A DNA stretch of 64,000 nucleotides from an uncultured bacterium (GTDB lineage Bacteria > Myxococcota_A > Bradymonadia > UBA7976 > VGTA01), in assembly GCA_943788935.1 (NCBI GenBank), contig CALSSE010000017.1, positions 600,996-664,995 of the forward strand, given 5' to 3'. Both the position numbers and the translations under genes were made by a program. How positions within the stretch are numbered: the first letter of the stretch is position 1; every line of letters starts with the position of its first letter. Positions 54,802 through 62,728 of this stretch are shown piece by piece. Below the pieces are notes generated by a model. It made no database searches, was not told where the DNA came from, and saw only the letters and a list, made by a program, of their open reading frames with translations.

Positions 54802-55794
54802 TTACTCTACACAAGGCTCATCTCTGTTTACGATCGCATTCACTGCGCTGAAGCTAAAAGAAGCGGATAGCGCGTCTGCCGACCCGTCACCATCAAGGTC
54901 TACATCGAGCTTCGCGCTAAGGAAGTTCAACATCACTTGAGCGAAACTTGAACCGATTTCAGGATCATTCCTCACGACCTCTTCGAGTTCAGCGAAGGTG
55001 ACCGCGCCGCCGAGCATCCCCTCTGTGATCATCGTTCCATCTTCACTTAGACTCGCGGTGATCTTGGCCTCTCTCAAAAGAACCTCTGTGTTACTAAAGC
55101 TGACCAAAAATCGAAATTGGCCTCCCTCACCTTCTAGACGTCCCCCATTGATCTGAGCGCCAATAAACTGACTCTCAGGTGTCCCATCATCATTGAGGCT
55201 GTTACAAGAGACGAAAAAGTCCTGTTCACCATTGAAGTTATTACGGCGACGGGTATCACTATCTCGGCCTAAAAAGATATCGAGGTTGACATAATCATCA
55301 TTGACGAGGCTATCAAGACGATTGAAATCGAGGATAAGAAGGAGCTCACCTCGCCTCACCGTACGCGCGATATACTCATCAGGATCACCACCTAATACTT
55401 GTCCTACGACTGCATCCGCAAAGAGAAGTGCGAGTCCATTATCCGGTGTTCCATCTCCATCAAGATCAAATCCCTCTTCAGGAGAGAGGAGCTCGATTTG
55501 GTTCATCACAAACTCTGGATTAATGCCCGTGTCGGGCCCGAGGTCGGGTATAAGCTCGGGCATCATGTCAGGAAGTCCAACATCAAGCTCCTCCATATCC
55601 ACCTCTTGAGTGAGCTCAGCATCTTCAGGCGCAACGCTCATATCAGCGACCATGCCTTGATCGACGCTCATATCTTGGACTTCAAGCACAGCGACCACCT
55701 TCTCCTCCTCGCAGGAGCACAAAGCGAATGCTGAGATGAGACAGAGAATGAGGGAGATTAAAGCGCTTCGCCTGTAGAGATTTGAGGAAAACAA
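54802..55794 (-). CDS. Lipoprotein with Asp/Met-rich linker, unknown
   Basis: 330 aa from a TTG at 55794 with GGAG 6 bp upstream. Lipobox within SAFALCSC. The leader (residues about 40-90) is rich in DMSVDQGMVADMS and PDMMPELIPDLGPD, typical of this organism's lipoproteins. The body contains DLDGDGTPDNG and DVDLDGDGSADA, EF-hand-like calcium loops that begin two structural sections, and a repeated hydrophobic plan. No known family recognised. It converges with the repeat lipoprotein upstream, and 54641-54801 between them shows no gene. Confidence 0.75.
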   Translation of the reverse strand: MFSSNLYRRSALISLILCLISAFALCSCEEEKVVAVLEVQDMSVDQGMVADMSVAPEDAELTQEVDMEELDVGLPDMMPELIPDLGPDTGINPEFVMNQIELLSPEEGFDLDGDGTPDNGLALLFADAVVGQVLGGDPDEYIARTVRRGELLLILDFNRLDSLVNDDYVNLDIFLGRDSDTRRRNNFNGEQDFFVSCNSLNDDGTPESQFIGAQINGGRLEGEGGQFRFLVSFSNTEVLLREAKITASLSEDGTMITEGMLGGAVTFAELEEVVRNDPEIGSSFAQVMLNFLSAKLDVDLDGDGSADALSASFSFSAVNAIVNRDEPCVE

Positions 55795-56003
55795 AATATA
55801 CTCCTATGTAGAGTTAATCAGACTATTTTTATCCTTTAACTACTCAAGAAGCCGATGTGATTCAACTTAAAGGTTTCAAGACTCAGTCGATTACTCCCTG
55901 ACCTACTTCAAGACCATGACTTTGGTCATGGCCAACTTCTTTAGACTCGCCTGCTACAGAGAGAAACAGAGAGAAAGTCATCCCCTCAGAGCTTCCTTCT
56001 GTT

Positions 56004-56324
56004 CTAGTCGTTTCCCACTTGGAAGATCGCTTCAAAAACCCCATCTCCAACATCATCGAGTGAGAGTAGGTTTGACTCATAAACTGCATCAGGCCTCTGA
56101 CTGAGATAAAGAATCGAGCTCAGCCGCTCTTGAGAATCCACAGAGAGATCCACACCAATGACCCTGAGAACATAAGTATCGTTTGGCGATAGGAGGGGAC
56201 GAGGTGATGGGGGCATACCCACTCTCACAGTGAGTGCTCCTTGATTCAGAAGGGGGCCGCTCGTAAAGAGAGGCGCTGAGCCGGTGTTACACTCGTACAC
56301 CATGCACACAGGTATCTCCTGCAA
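56004..56324 (-). CDS. Small secreted-type protein or gene remnant
   Basis: The minus-strand frame ends at 56004 (FEAIFQVGND) and is open upstream beyond 56324 (SFLCSQNRAKLQEIPVCMVY), with no signal peptide or good start, so it may be the end of a larger decayed gene. The segment APLFTSGPLLNQGALTVRVG is beta-rich. No family recognised. 55795-56003 shows no other gene. Confidence 0.4.
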   Translation of the reverse strand: MQEIPVCMVYECNTGSAPLFTSGPLLNQGALTVRVGMPPSPRPLLSPNDTYVLRVIGVDLSVDSQERLSSILYLSQRPDAVYESNLLSLDDVGDGVFEAIFQVGND

Positions 56325-56481
56325 CTTTGCTCTGTTCTGTGAGCAAAGAAAGCTCTGTGTTCTCTGTCGACTCAGGATTTTTAGAATTAGCCAATATCGT
56401 TATTTGTCATTTCACTCGTCATTATGTAGCTCAGTTAGCTTTTTTTCAGCATAGATGTAACGCACAGTACATCGGTCAACA

Positions 56482-57120
56482 TTAGTTTGAAGAACCAGAC
56501 TTAGAGGTACGCGCAAAGAGGTCATCTAGTCCGTTCACAACTTCTTCCAAATGTATTTCTACGGTATCGATCTGCCAAGTATCTGTCATGATGGGTTCAC
56601 CGACATGGATCGAGATGTGTCCTGGATCAGGCAGAGATCCCCCTTTAGGCCACATGCGGTTACCTCCCAAACTTACAATGGGTACGACGCTTTTCTGAGT
56701 TTCACAGGCGAGATAAACGATCCCTGGCTTCAATGGTCTCGCGCTGCCTTCAGACCCTCTGGTGCCTTCAGGGTGAATGAAGACCGTATGATGGGGTGGT
56801 AAACTTTGAACATGTCGAATCAACTCCGATAAAGCGACCATTCCCTCTCCTCTGCGCACAAAGATATTGCCCATAAGTCGAAACGCTCTAGAGAAGATAG
56901 GTAATCTAGAGAGTTCAGACTTAGCGATGTAACAGGTCTCTGGAGGTAAAATCGCCGGATAGATAAAGGTATCTAGTAGAGAATGGTGTGAGACCGCCGC
57001 GATAAAATTACCTGATGGCAGATACTCTTGACCTGTTACCGAAAATCGTGTGCCGAAACATAACAGCACCCCTTTGCCCCATACAGGCATGATCGACCGG
57101 GCGCGAATGGTTTGCCCCAC
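56482..57120 (-). CDS. 1-acyl-sn-glycerol-3-phosphate acyltransferase (PlsC family)
   Basis: 212 aa from a GTG at 57120; an in-frame TGA lies about 35 bp further upstream. All acyltransferase blocks are present: HHSLLD (45-50, HX4D catalytic), GNIFVRRGEG (84-93), FIHPEGTRG (114-122) and the VPIVSLGG region. It makes phosphatidic acid or acts on related lysophospholipids at the inner membrane. It lacks the N-terminal TM helix of many PlsC proteins. It lies 188 bp downstream of the dynamin-type operon on the same strand, so a link to membrane remodelling is possible but not shown. Confidence 0.9.
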   Translation of the reverse strand: MGQTIRARSIMPVWGKGVLLCFGTRFSVTGQEYLPSGNFIAAVSHHSLLDTFIYPAILPPETCYIAKSELSRLPIFSRAFRLMGNIFVRRGEGMVALSELIRHVQSLPPHHTVFIHPEGTRGSEGSARPLKPGIVYLACETQKSVVPIVSLGGNRMWPKGGSLPDPGHISIHVGEPIMTDTWQIDTVEIHLEEVVNGLDDLFARTSKSGSSN

Positions 57121-57308
57121 AGCTGCTAAGCCACAATTTTTTGATCACTTAAACGGATTAGAGCTAGAGGGTGTTACATTTTGCAACTTGGTTATTTTAC
57201 CTACCCCTGCAAGTAAGTGACTGATAAACATAAGGATTTAGAGGAAATAATATTTTAACCTTACGGGTAAGCTCACTCAAGTATGATCAGTTGATGCAAA
57301 GAGGTCAT

Positions 57309-59165
57309 TTAGAATACACTTAAGCACTTAATCTTTTCTTTCACAGCTTCTAACCGTTCTAAATGATGCTCATAAACAGACTTATGTAAAGCAAATAAGC
57401 CCGCTGCGTACTCTTCACATACTTCCAAATAATGAGCATTGACTAGGTCATAGACCGTATTGGTACAGGTCTCTAGATACTCCTTGATATATTCCTCACC
57501 CAACGCCTGTGCCGTATCAAAATCTTCATAGTTTTTTAAGATATACTCATCCTGATCGAAACCTTCGCCGAGTAGTGCCACTCGAACCATCTCTAACCTT
57601 TTTTGATCAAAATTATTAAAACAACGACTGAAAAGCTCTTGATTCAAAGCGTCTCCGGAAGTCGACGGTGCTAAGTTACGTAATACTGAATGGGCCTGTG
57701 AAACCGGAGAAGGCGTGAATAGTTTTTTTAAATTTTGCGGACTAAAAGCATAAGTCATATTCCTAAAGACCACGCCAGCATACGGTGTGATCCAATATGA
57801 TTTTTCACTTGGAGTTAGATTTCTAATATCCAAAAAATCTCGAATATACTCTTTAAAATAATCACGTTGTAAAGATTCACTCAGTGCGGGTGCTAGATTC
57901 TGCATTAAAGTTGCTTCATCATATAGAGTCAGCTGCTGACTTTCATTATCTAAGGCCTGATTCAAGTTGTGAGCATAACGCTTTAGTTCTTGTATATGCC
58001 CGTCGATAATTTCTTGAGTCATCGCCGCAGCGACCTGACCTTTTTCGTCTTTCAATCTTTCAAAAACACCTAATAATGGTGCTAATAATGACTCATGTTT
58101 AGTGGGAATCAACAACTCTCGTTCTTCGTTATTTTGGATATATTTTAGAAAATCAAAACCCTCGATTTGATGATGAACTTCAAACTGTAAAGGTTCTTCG
58201 GTACTCAAAAGATCTATTTTGATCTCATCAAGCATAGAACGCCATTGCTGTCCTCGATCAAAAGGACGCTCTTTCTTGACCGATCTTAAATCGTAATCAA
58301 AGATCAGAGGACTCAAGGTTTGATATTCAGATTTGAGTTTTCCCACTCGCTCAGTAGTCAGCTTATCTGTATGCGTTATGACGATTACCGGTGGTCGTTG
58401 GTGCCAAGATTTCCGCTGTTGGAGCAGCGATCTCCACTCACTAACTGGCGGCGCTTCATCAGCTCGAATCACCAAAATTGGTAACGCCGTCTCTTTCATC
58501 AACGCAGAAACGGTCGACTGGGCACGAGAGAGTGGAGGGGTATCGATCAACTCCAAGTCCAATAGTGATACATCAGGCACACCAATCCGAATCATCTTGG
58601 CTGAAGCAATATGCTGTAAGACTGCTGTCCCCAATGAAGATAAACTTGGAAAGTCATCACCTACCAATTTTAACTCTTTATCATTATCTAACTTAATCGT
58701 CGCTTGGTAGTTTGGTGCATAGTGTAAGTGAAGCGATAAAGGTGTCACTCCCGCTCGATCAACGAGCATGTATGGCAATTCTTTCTGTTGTTTGAGTTTT
58801 CTAAACCAAGAAAATACCCGTTTAAGAAATCCTAACTTCACCGGCTCTTTCAGTTCACTGATCAATGGCAAACATTCCACCGGATGGTGGGGACTAATAC
58901 TTGCACCTAATAAAGTATTGATCAATGTAGATTTACCTGCACTCGCTTCGCCAATGAAGAGGACATTTAAGTGGAAAGCCCCCATCCTTAGACGATGTTC
59001 ATCTTCCAAACGTGCTGCTAAAGTCTCGATTTGTTTAGACAGTGGGGCTAGAAGATTCTCAAAAGCTAATTCCTCGAGGTCACTGAGTAAATCTCGAAGA
59101 ATAATTAGGTCTTCTAGCAGAATTGGATGGACTGCTTCGCTCTTCATCATCTTTACTTTATTCAT
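57309..59165 (-). CDS. Divergent dynamin-like GTPase (third GTPase of operon)
   Basis: 618 aa from the ATG at 59165 (MNKVKMMKSE). The frame stays open further upstream, but this ATG overlaps the stop of the preceding gene by 8 bp (ATGAATAA), as in a coupled operon. G1 is GEASAGKS (72-79), G3 is DTPP (208-211, Pro in place of the usual Gly) and G4 is THTDK (264-268). Between G1 and G3 there is a Leu/Lys-rich insert (FLKRVFSWFRKLKQQKE). The C-terminal half is helical. The altered G3 and the length place it apart from the other two operon GTPases. It is probably a membrane-binding partner in a hetero-oligomer. Confidence 0.85.
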   Translation of the reverse strand: MNKVKMMKSEAVHPILLEDLIILRDLLSDLEELAFENLLAPLSKQIETLAARLEDEHRLRMGAFHLNVLFIGEASAGKSTLINTLLGASISPHHPVECLPLISELKEPVKLGFLKRVFSWFRKLKQQKELPYMLVDRAGVTPLSLHLHYAPNYQATIKLDNDKELKLVGDDFPSLSSLGTAVLQHIASAKMIRIGVPDVSLLDLELIDTPPLSRAQSTVSALMKETALPILVIRADEAPPVSEWRSLLQQRKSWHQRPPVIVITHTDKLTTERVGKLKSEYQTLSPLIFDYDLRSVKKERPFDRGQQWRSMLDEIKIDLLSTEEPLQFEVHHQIEGFDFLKYIQNNEERELLIPTKHESLLAPLLGVFERLKDEKGQVAAAMTQEIIDGHIQELKRYAHNLNQALDNESQQLTLYDEATLMQNLAPALSESLQRDYFKEYIRDFLDIRNLTPSEKSYWITPYAGVVFRNMTYAFSPQNLKKLFTPSPVSQAHSVLRNLAPSTSGDALNQELFSRCFNNFDQKRLEMVRVALLGEGFDQDEYILKNYEDFDTAQALGEEYIKEYLETCTNTVYDLVNAHYLEVCEEYAAGLFALHKSVYEHHLERLEAVKEKIKCLSVF

Positions 59166-59706
59166 CAGGCGATTCGTGAGTTGGCCATTGGTTAAATATA
59201 TACTGGGCTTCTTGCTCCCCCCAGAATTTGAAGGCGGTCTGATAATTGTCAAAGAGCCCCAAGCGAGGAAAGGTTTCTCTTCCTTGAGCCTCGAGCCAAG
59301 AGAGTAGATGAGTGAGCACCACTGCAGATGGATCATCTTGAACAAATAAACTAGGTTCAGGGCTCGGTAAGCCTAAGTGTCTACCATATTGCATGTAGAT
59401 TTGGTCTTGTTGTTCAAAAGACCACTTCGCTTCTTTGGCTAGGTTAATCAAATAATACCCTATATATCCACCGAGTTCCTGCTCTTTAATGTGTTCAAAC
59501 CGCTGCCAAAATACAGCTTGTACCGCATGTGTTGCCTCTGGTTCGTTATACACAGCCAATGTATTATCCAAGAAGTCAACGCCTTGGTCAGCCCATGTGC
59601 TTGCTGTTTTTAATGAACCTTTTGCTAAGTGCACCAGATGATTGACCGGTTTAGGAGCGACCTTCATCCCTAACTTCAAGGAGCCGCTGATGGTCTGCTT
59701 TAGCAC
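59158..59706 (-). CDS. Dynamin-operon protein with duplicated unknown domain (soluble)
   Basis: 182 aa from a GTG at 59706, supported by AAGGAGGAG just upstream; it overlaps the previous gene by 7 bp and the next by 8 bp. Residues about 65-175 form a domain (FWQRFEHIKEQ, YYLINLAKEAKWSFEQQD, HLGLPS, LLSWLEAQGRETFP, LGLFDNYQTAFK) that is clearly homologous to the C-terminus of the membrane protein encoded immediately upstream. I know no name for it. The N-terminal about 60 residues are basic and amphipathic (KLGMKVAPKPVNHLVHLAKG) and could contact a membrane or a partner. No signal peptide, so probably cytoplasmic. Confidence 0.8.
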   Translation of the reverse strand: MLKQTISGSLKLGMKVAPKPVNHLVHLAKGSLKTASTWADQGVDFLDNTLAVYNEPEATHAVQAVFWQRFEHIKEQELGGYIGYYLINLAKEAKWSFEQQDQIYMQYGRHLGLPSPEPSLFVQDDPSAVVLTHLLSWLEAQGRETFPRLGLFDNYQTAFKFWGEQEAQYIFNQWPTHESPDE

Positions 59707-60692
59707 CCTAGCTCCTCCTTAAGCTGGGCAAAGTGTACCTGAGCTTCTTGTTCAGCTTCTGCTTTCATCATGGTTTGTAAATTGTCAAAGAGTCCTAAAC
59801 TTGGGAAGGTCTCAGCGCCTCGCTTTTCAAGCCATTTGAGTAAGTATTCCAATGCTTCATGACTATATTCATCACCGATAATTGCTTCGGTATCAATGCT
59901 AGGTAGGCCCAAATGCTTACCGAACCGCTCATAAATTATGTCCTGATGCTCAAACGACCACTTCGCCTCTTTGGCTAAATTAATCAGATAATAAGCTGAG
60001 TATGCTTTAATATTTTGAGCTCTAGCTGTCTCGAAGCGAGCTTCCCAAAATGCACTTCTATCAGTGTCTGTTGGCATCGCTGCTGTAGATGACTGATCTC
60101 GATGTCTATGTGCAGAAGTACTCTTCTGATTGGAACCAGTCTTCTTTTTACGATTATTGAGTATGACTAAAACAACTGCTACGATGATAATCAAAGCAGC
60201 AACAATCTTGATTATGAAATCACTTTTACCACCACTGTTATTCTTTCGTTTTTTCTTCTCTCCTTCGGACCCGCCTGCAGTTCCCTCTGAAGTAGATACA
60301 TCAGCGATTTTTTTATTTTTTGGGCTTTCATCAGTGTTAGAAAGCTTAGTCTGAGGCACTTGTCCCTTAAGTTGAGCAGGCTTTGGCTGAGAAGACTGCC
60401 CCTCGGTGACTGGCTTGATGGCCGTTCCAGCTTGATCAGCATCTGGAGAAGCGCTATCGGGTTTGCTTGGTTGATCAATAGAGTCACCTAAGTTATTAGG
60501 TGTTGCTTGTACTGGATGGGTCTTCGTTTCTAACTTTTGTCCCTTTTGAGGAGACGCTTGGTTCGTTTTACCCTGTGTTTCACCCTGTGTTTTACCCTGC
60601 CCTATCGCTGCTTCTTTTGGTGGGCTTTGAGGATCAGCATAAGCCCATGTAACGAGTAAACAGATACTCATTAAAATTCCGATTTGTCTCAT
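59700..60692 (-). CDS. Dynamin-operon membrane protein with unknown C-terminal domain
   Basis: 330 aa. I prefer the ATG at 60692 (AGGAAA lies upstream, overlapping the stop of the GTPase gene) to the TTG at 60695. A hydrophobic segment at residues 1-20 ending AYA looks like a signal peptide. A Gln/Lys/Pro/Ser-rich, probably disordered region follows to about 155, then a TM helix (IIKIVAALIIIVAVVLVIL, about 160-180). After a basic stretch comes a C-terminal domain (about 214-325: FWEARFE, YYLINLAKEAKWSFEHQD, HLGLPS, LLKWLEKRGAETFP, LGLFDNLQT) shared with the next gene. If the first segment is cleaved, the disordered part faces the periplasm and the conserved domain lies in the cytoplasm where the GTPases act. 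It could be their membrane anchor or receptor. Confidence 0.8.
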   Translation of the reverse strand: MRQIGILMSICLLVTWAYADPQSPPKEAAIGQGKTQGETQGKTNQASPQKGQKLETKTHPVQATPNNLGDSIDQPSKPDSASPDADQAGTAIKPVTEGQSSQPKPAQLKGQVPQTKLSNTDESPKNKKIADVSTSEGTAGGSEGEKKKRKNNSGGKSDFIIKIVAALIIIVAVVLVILNNRKKKTGSNQKSTSAHRHRDQSSTAAMPTDTDRSAFWEARFETARAQNIKAYSAYYLINLAKEAKWSFEHQDIIYERFGKHLGLPSIDTEAIIGDEYSHEALEYLLKWLEKRGAETFPSLGLFDNLQTMMKAEAEQEAQVHFAQLKEELGC

Positions 60693-60700
60693 CAATTTTC

Positions 60701-62728
60701 CTAACTTATATGGGTAAGGTGGCCTAAAATTTCATCGCGTTTAGAGAGTAAATCTTGTTCTTTGGACTTCACAGCCTGATAGCGAACAGAGTAATCTTGA
60801 CCACTATGATCAATCTCACGCTTTAAATCACGCTGAGTTTGATCCACAGCGTCTCTAATCGATTCCTGTATTTGATTAGTCGATTTACTAAGAGTCCGAC
60901 TTATTTGGTCTTGGCTATCCACTTTTAACGACTTCATCGCTACATCCAATGCCTCTCTCACTTCGGTAATCACCTGCTCTTTAATTTTATTCTCTTCCGC
61001 TTTGTTAATGAGATTCATGAGCCGAGCACCACCACTTGGTTTACTAATCATACTCACTTTTTCTTTCACTCGCTTTTTAGCCAAATCAGCTGAGCCACCA
61101 ATCGACTTTTTGATAGAGCGTTTAAGATCCACTCTAATGGCTGAAAAATTAATTAATTTAGTTAAATCAATATCACCAACTTGACCTCGAGCCGCTCTTT
61201 CTAGGCTTTGAATCCGATCTTCAAATTCTTCAATTGCTGAATGTTCACATTTACGAATAATTTTATAAAAATTGGCGTCTTGGCTGTCCCAAACATCCGC
61301 AAATACATTTTGAGCCGCAAAATCAAAGGAGGAAAAGTCTATTTTTTTATTCCGCCATTCTCCTGCGAAGTTCAAATTAACTTTCTTTTGAAAACTGGCC
61401 GCTCCTTCAGCAAGCTGATCGGCCACTTGGTCTGCGATCGTCTTAATCTCATTCTCAAACTTGAGTAGCGTTTTCTGAACTTGTGTATCTTGACGCTCAA
61501 GTCCCGCCTTCAATTGTTCAAGCTCCTCTTTTTTGAGACTTAAACGCTCAAACTCTGCCGTTAAAGCTTCGACGGCGAGTTTAAAATGTTCACTTACGCC
61601 TTCCTTAAAGCTCTTCAAGTTTTCACGATGTGACTCTAAGATCCCTTCACCTTTAGTAGCGATCAACCGTTCAGCGATCACGCGCTCCATTCGTTTGAAT
61701 CCATCGTTATCACCCTCTAAGCAGGGGCTTTCATCAAGATTTTCTTCTAAATCCTCGATGGCTTCATCGGTTCGTTCATCATGTACAATGCCCTCATCCC
61801 CAAGTTGTCGTGCTTTCTTTATCAAAGCCGCACCCGAAGAAGTGAAACAGGTTTGTTCGGCCGGAGCCACAATCGCTTTTACTTGTGGATTACTTGACTG
61901 ACGGAGCTCTTCTACATAGCACTTGACTTCAGCTTCATTGGTACAATCCATTTTGTTGAGTACCAAGATCCGATGTTTGGGCAAAACTCCACCCAGATGA
62001 GTCGTGATAAACTCCTTATCAGCTTTAGCGAGCGCCTGACCCGCATAGGATACATAAATCACTGCGTCCGCTTTGTGAATCCAATCTGTAGTCACTTTCG
62101 TTCGCATAACATTCGGATCATTAATCCCCGGTGTGTCGACCACATCCACCTGCTCAAAATCGGGATTATTATGATAGACGATGACTTCTTTCACAAAAGG
62201 ACTATGGGTTCCACCACTCGATACGACCGAGACATATTTAGTTAAGGCTTCGAGTCCCATTTCTTCTTCAATTTTAGCCTCAGACTTGATCATCTGGTGC
62301 TCGGTGACTCCCTTAGAAAACGACTTTCCTAATTCTTTGTGAAAATCATTATAAAGCTTTTCATTCCCACTCGCTTTTTCTTCTTCATAGTAAGAGTTGA
62401 GTTGTGCCCATTCGCTCGTACTATACATCTTAGCCACAACTTTAGGTTCTGGTGCATAGCGTAAAACGGTAATCTTTGCAGTCATCACACAGTCATCAGC
62501 AGGCAAAACTAGGCGACCAAACATCAAAGCATTCAATAAAGTCGACTTACCAGCTTTCATCTGACCACACACCGCAACTACGTAACGTTGTTGGCGAAGG
62601 GAATCGCGCCATTGTTGCACAACTTCTGCCTTTAGTTCACCAAGCGGCAGAAAATTGCGGTTTAAAATCTGAGTATAGCTCTCATCGATGAGTTTCTGTT
62701 CTTTCATCAAGGATTGAATATTATTCAT
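60701..62728 (-). CDS. Dynamin-like GTPase (second GTPase of operon)
   Basis: 675 aa. G1 is GQMKAGKS (55-62), switch-I Thr in VMTAKITVL (82-90), G3 DTPG (198-201) and G4 NKMD (258-261). A very charged helical stalk follows (ERLSLKKEELEQLKAGLERQ and others), ending in a coiled coil with an SKEQDLLSKRDEILGHL tail. The GTPase domain resembles LeoA/BDLP-type dynamins. There is no obvious hydrophobic paddle; a basic patch around 545-585 (KRSIKKSIGG, KKRVKEKVSM) could bind lipid head groups. Its start overlaps the upstream GTPase stop by 1 base (TAATG), and the membrane-protein gene follows within 10 bp. Confidence 0.9.
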   Translation of the reverse strand: MNNIQSLMKEQKLIDESYTQILNRNFLPLGELKAEVVQQWRDSLRQQRYVVAVCGQMKAGKSTLLNALMFGRLVLPADDCVMTAKITVLRYAPEPKVVAKMYSTSEWAQLNSYYEEEKASGNEKLYNDFHKELGKSFSKGVTEHQMIKSEAKIEEEMGLEALTKYVSVVSSGGTHSPFVKEVIVYHNNPDFEQVDVVDTPGINDPNVMRTKVTTDWIHKADAVIYVSYAGQALAKADKEFITTHLGGVLPKHRILVLNKMDCTNEAEVKCYVEELRQSSNPQVKAIVAPAEQTCFTSSGAALIKKARQLGDEGIVHDERTDEAIEDLEENLDESPCLEGDNDGFKRMERVIAERLIATKGEGILESHRENLKSFKEGVSEHFKLAVEALTAEFERLSLKKEELEQLKAGLERQDTQVQKTLLKFENEIKTIADQVADQLAEGAASFQKKVNLNFAGEWRNKKIDFSSFDFAAQNVFADVWDSQDANFYKIIRKCEHSAIEEFEDRIQSLERAARGQVGDIDLTKLINFSAIRVDLKRSIKKSIGGSADLAKKRVKEKVSMISKPSGGARLMNLINKAEENKIKEQVITEVREALDVAMKSLKVDSQDQISRTLSKSTNQIQESIRDAVDQTQRDLKREIDHSGQDYSVRYQAVKSKEQDLLSKRDEILGHLTHIS

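Noticed and set aside
59166..59345. Longer N-terminus for the third GTPase (start at 59345)
   Set aside because: It would overlap the preceding gene by 188 bp and adds non-conserved sequence; the ATG at 59165 gives the usual operon overlap.
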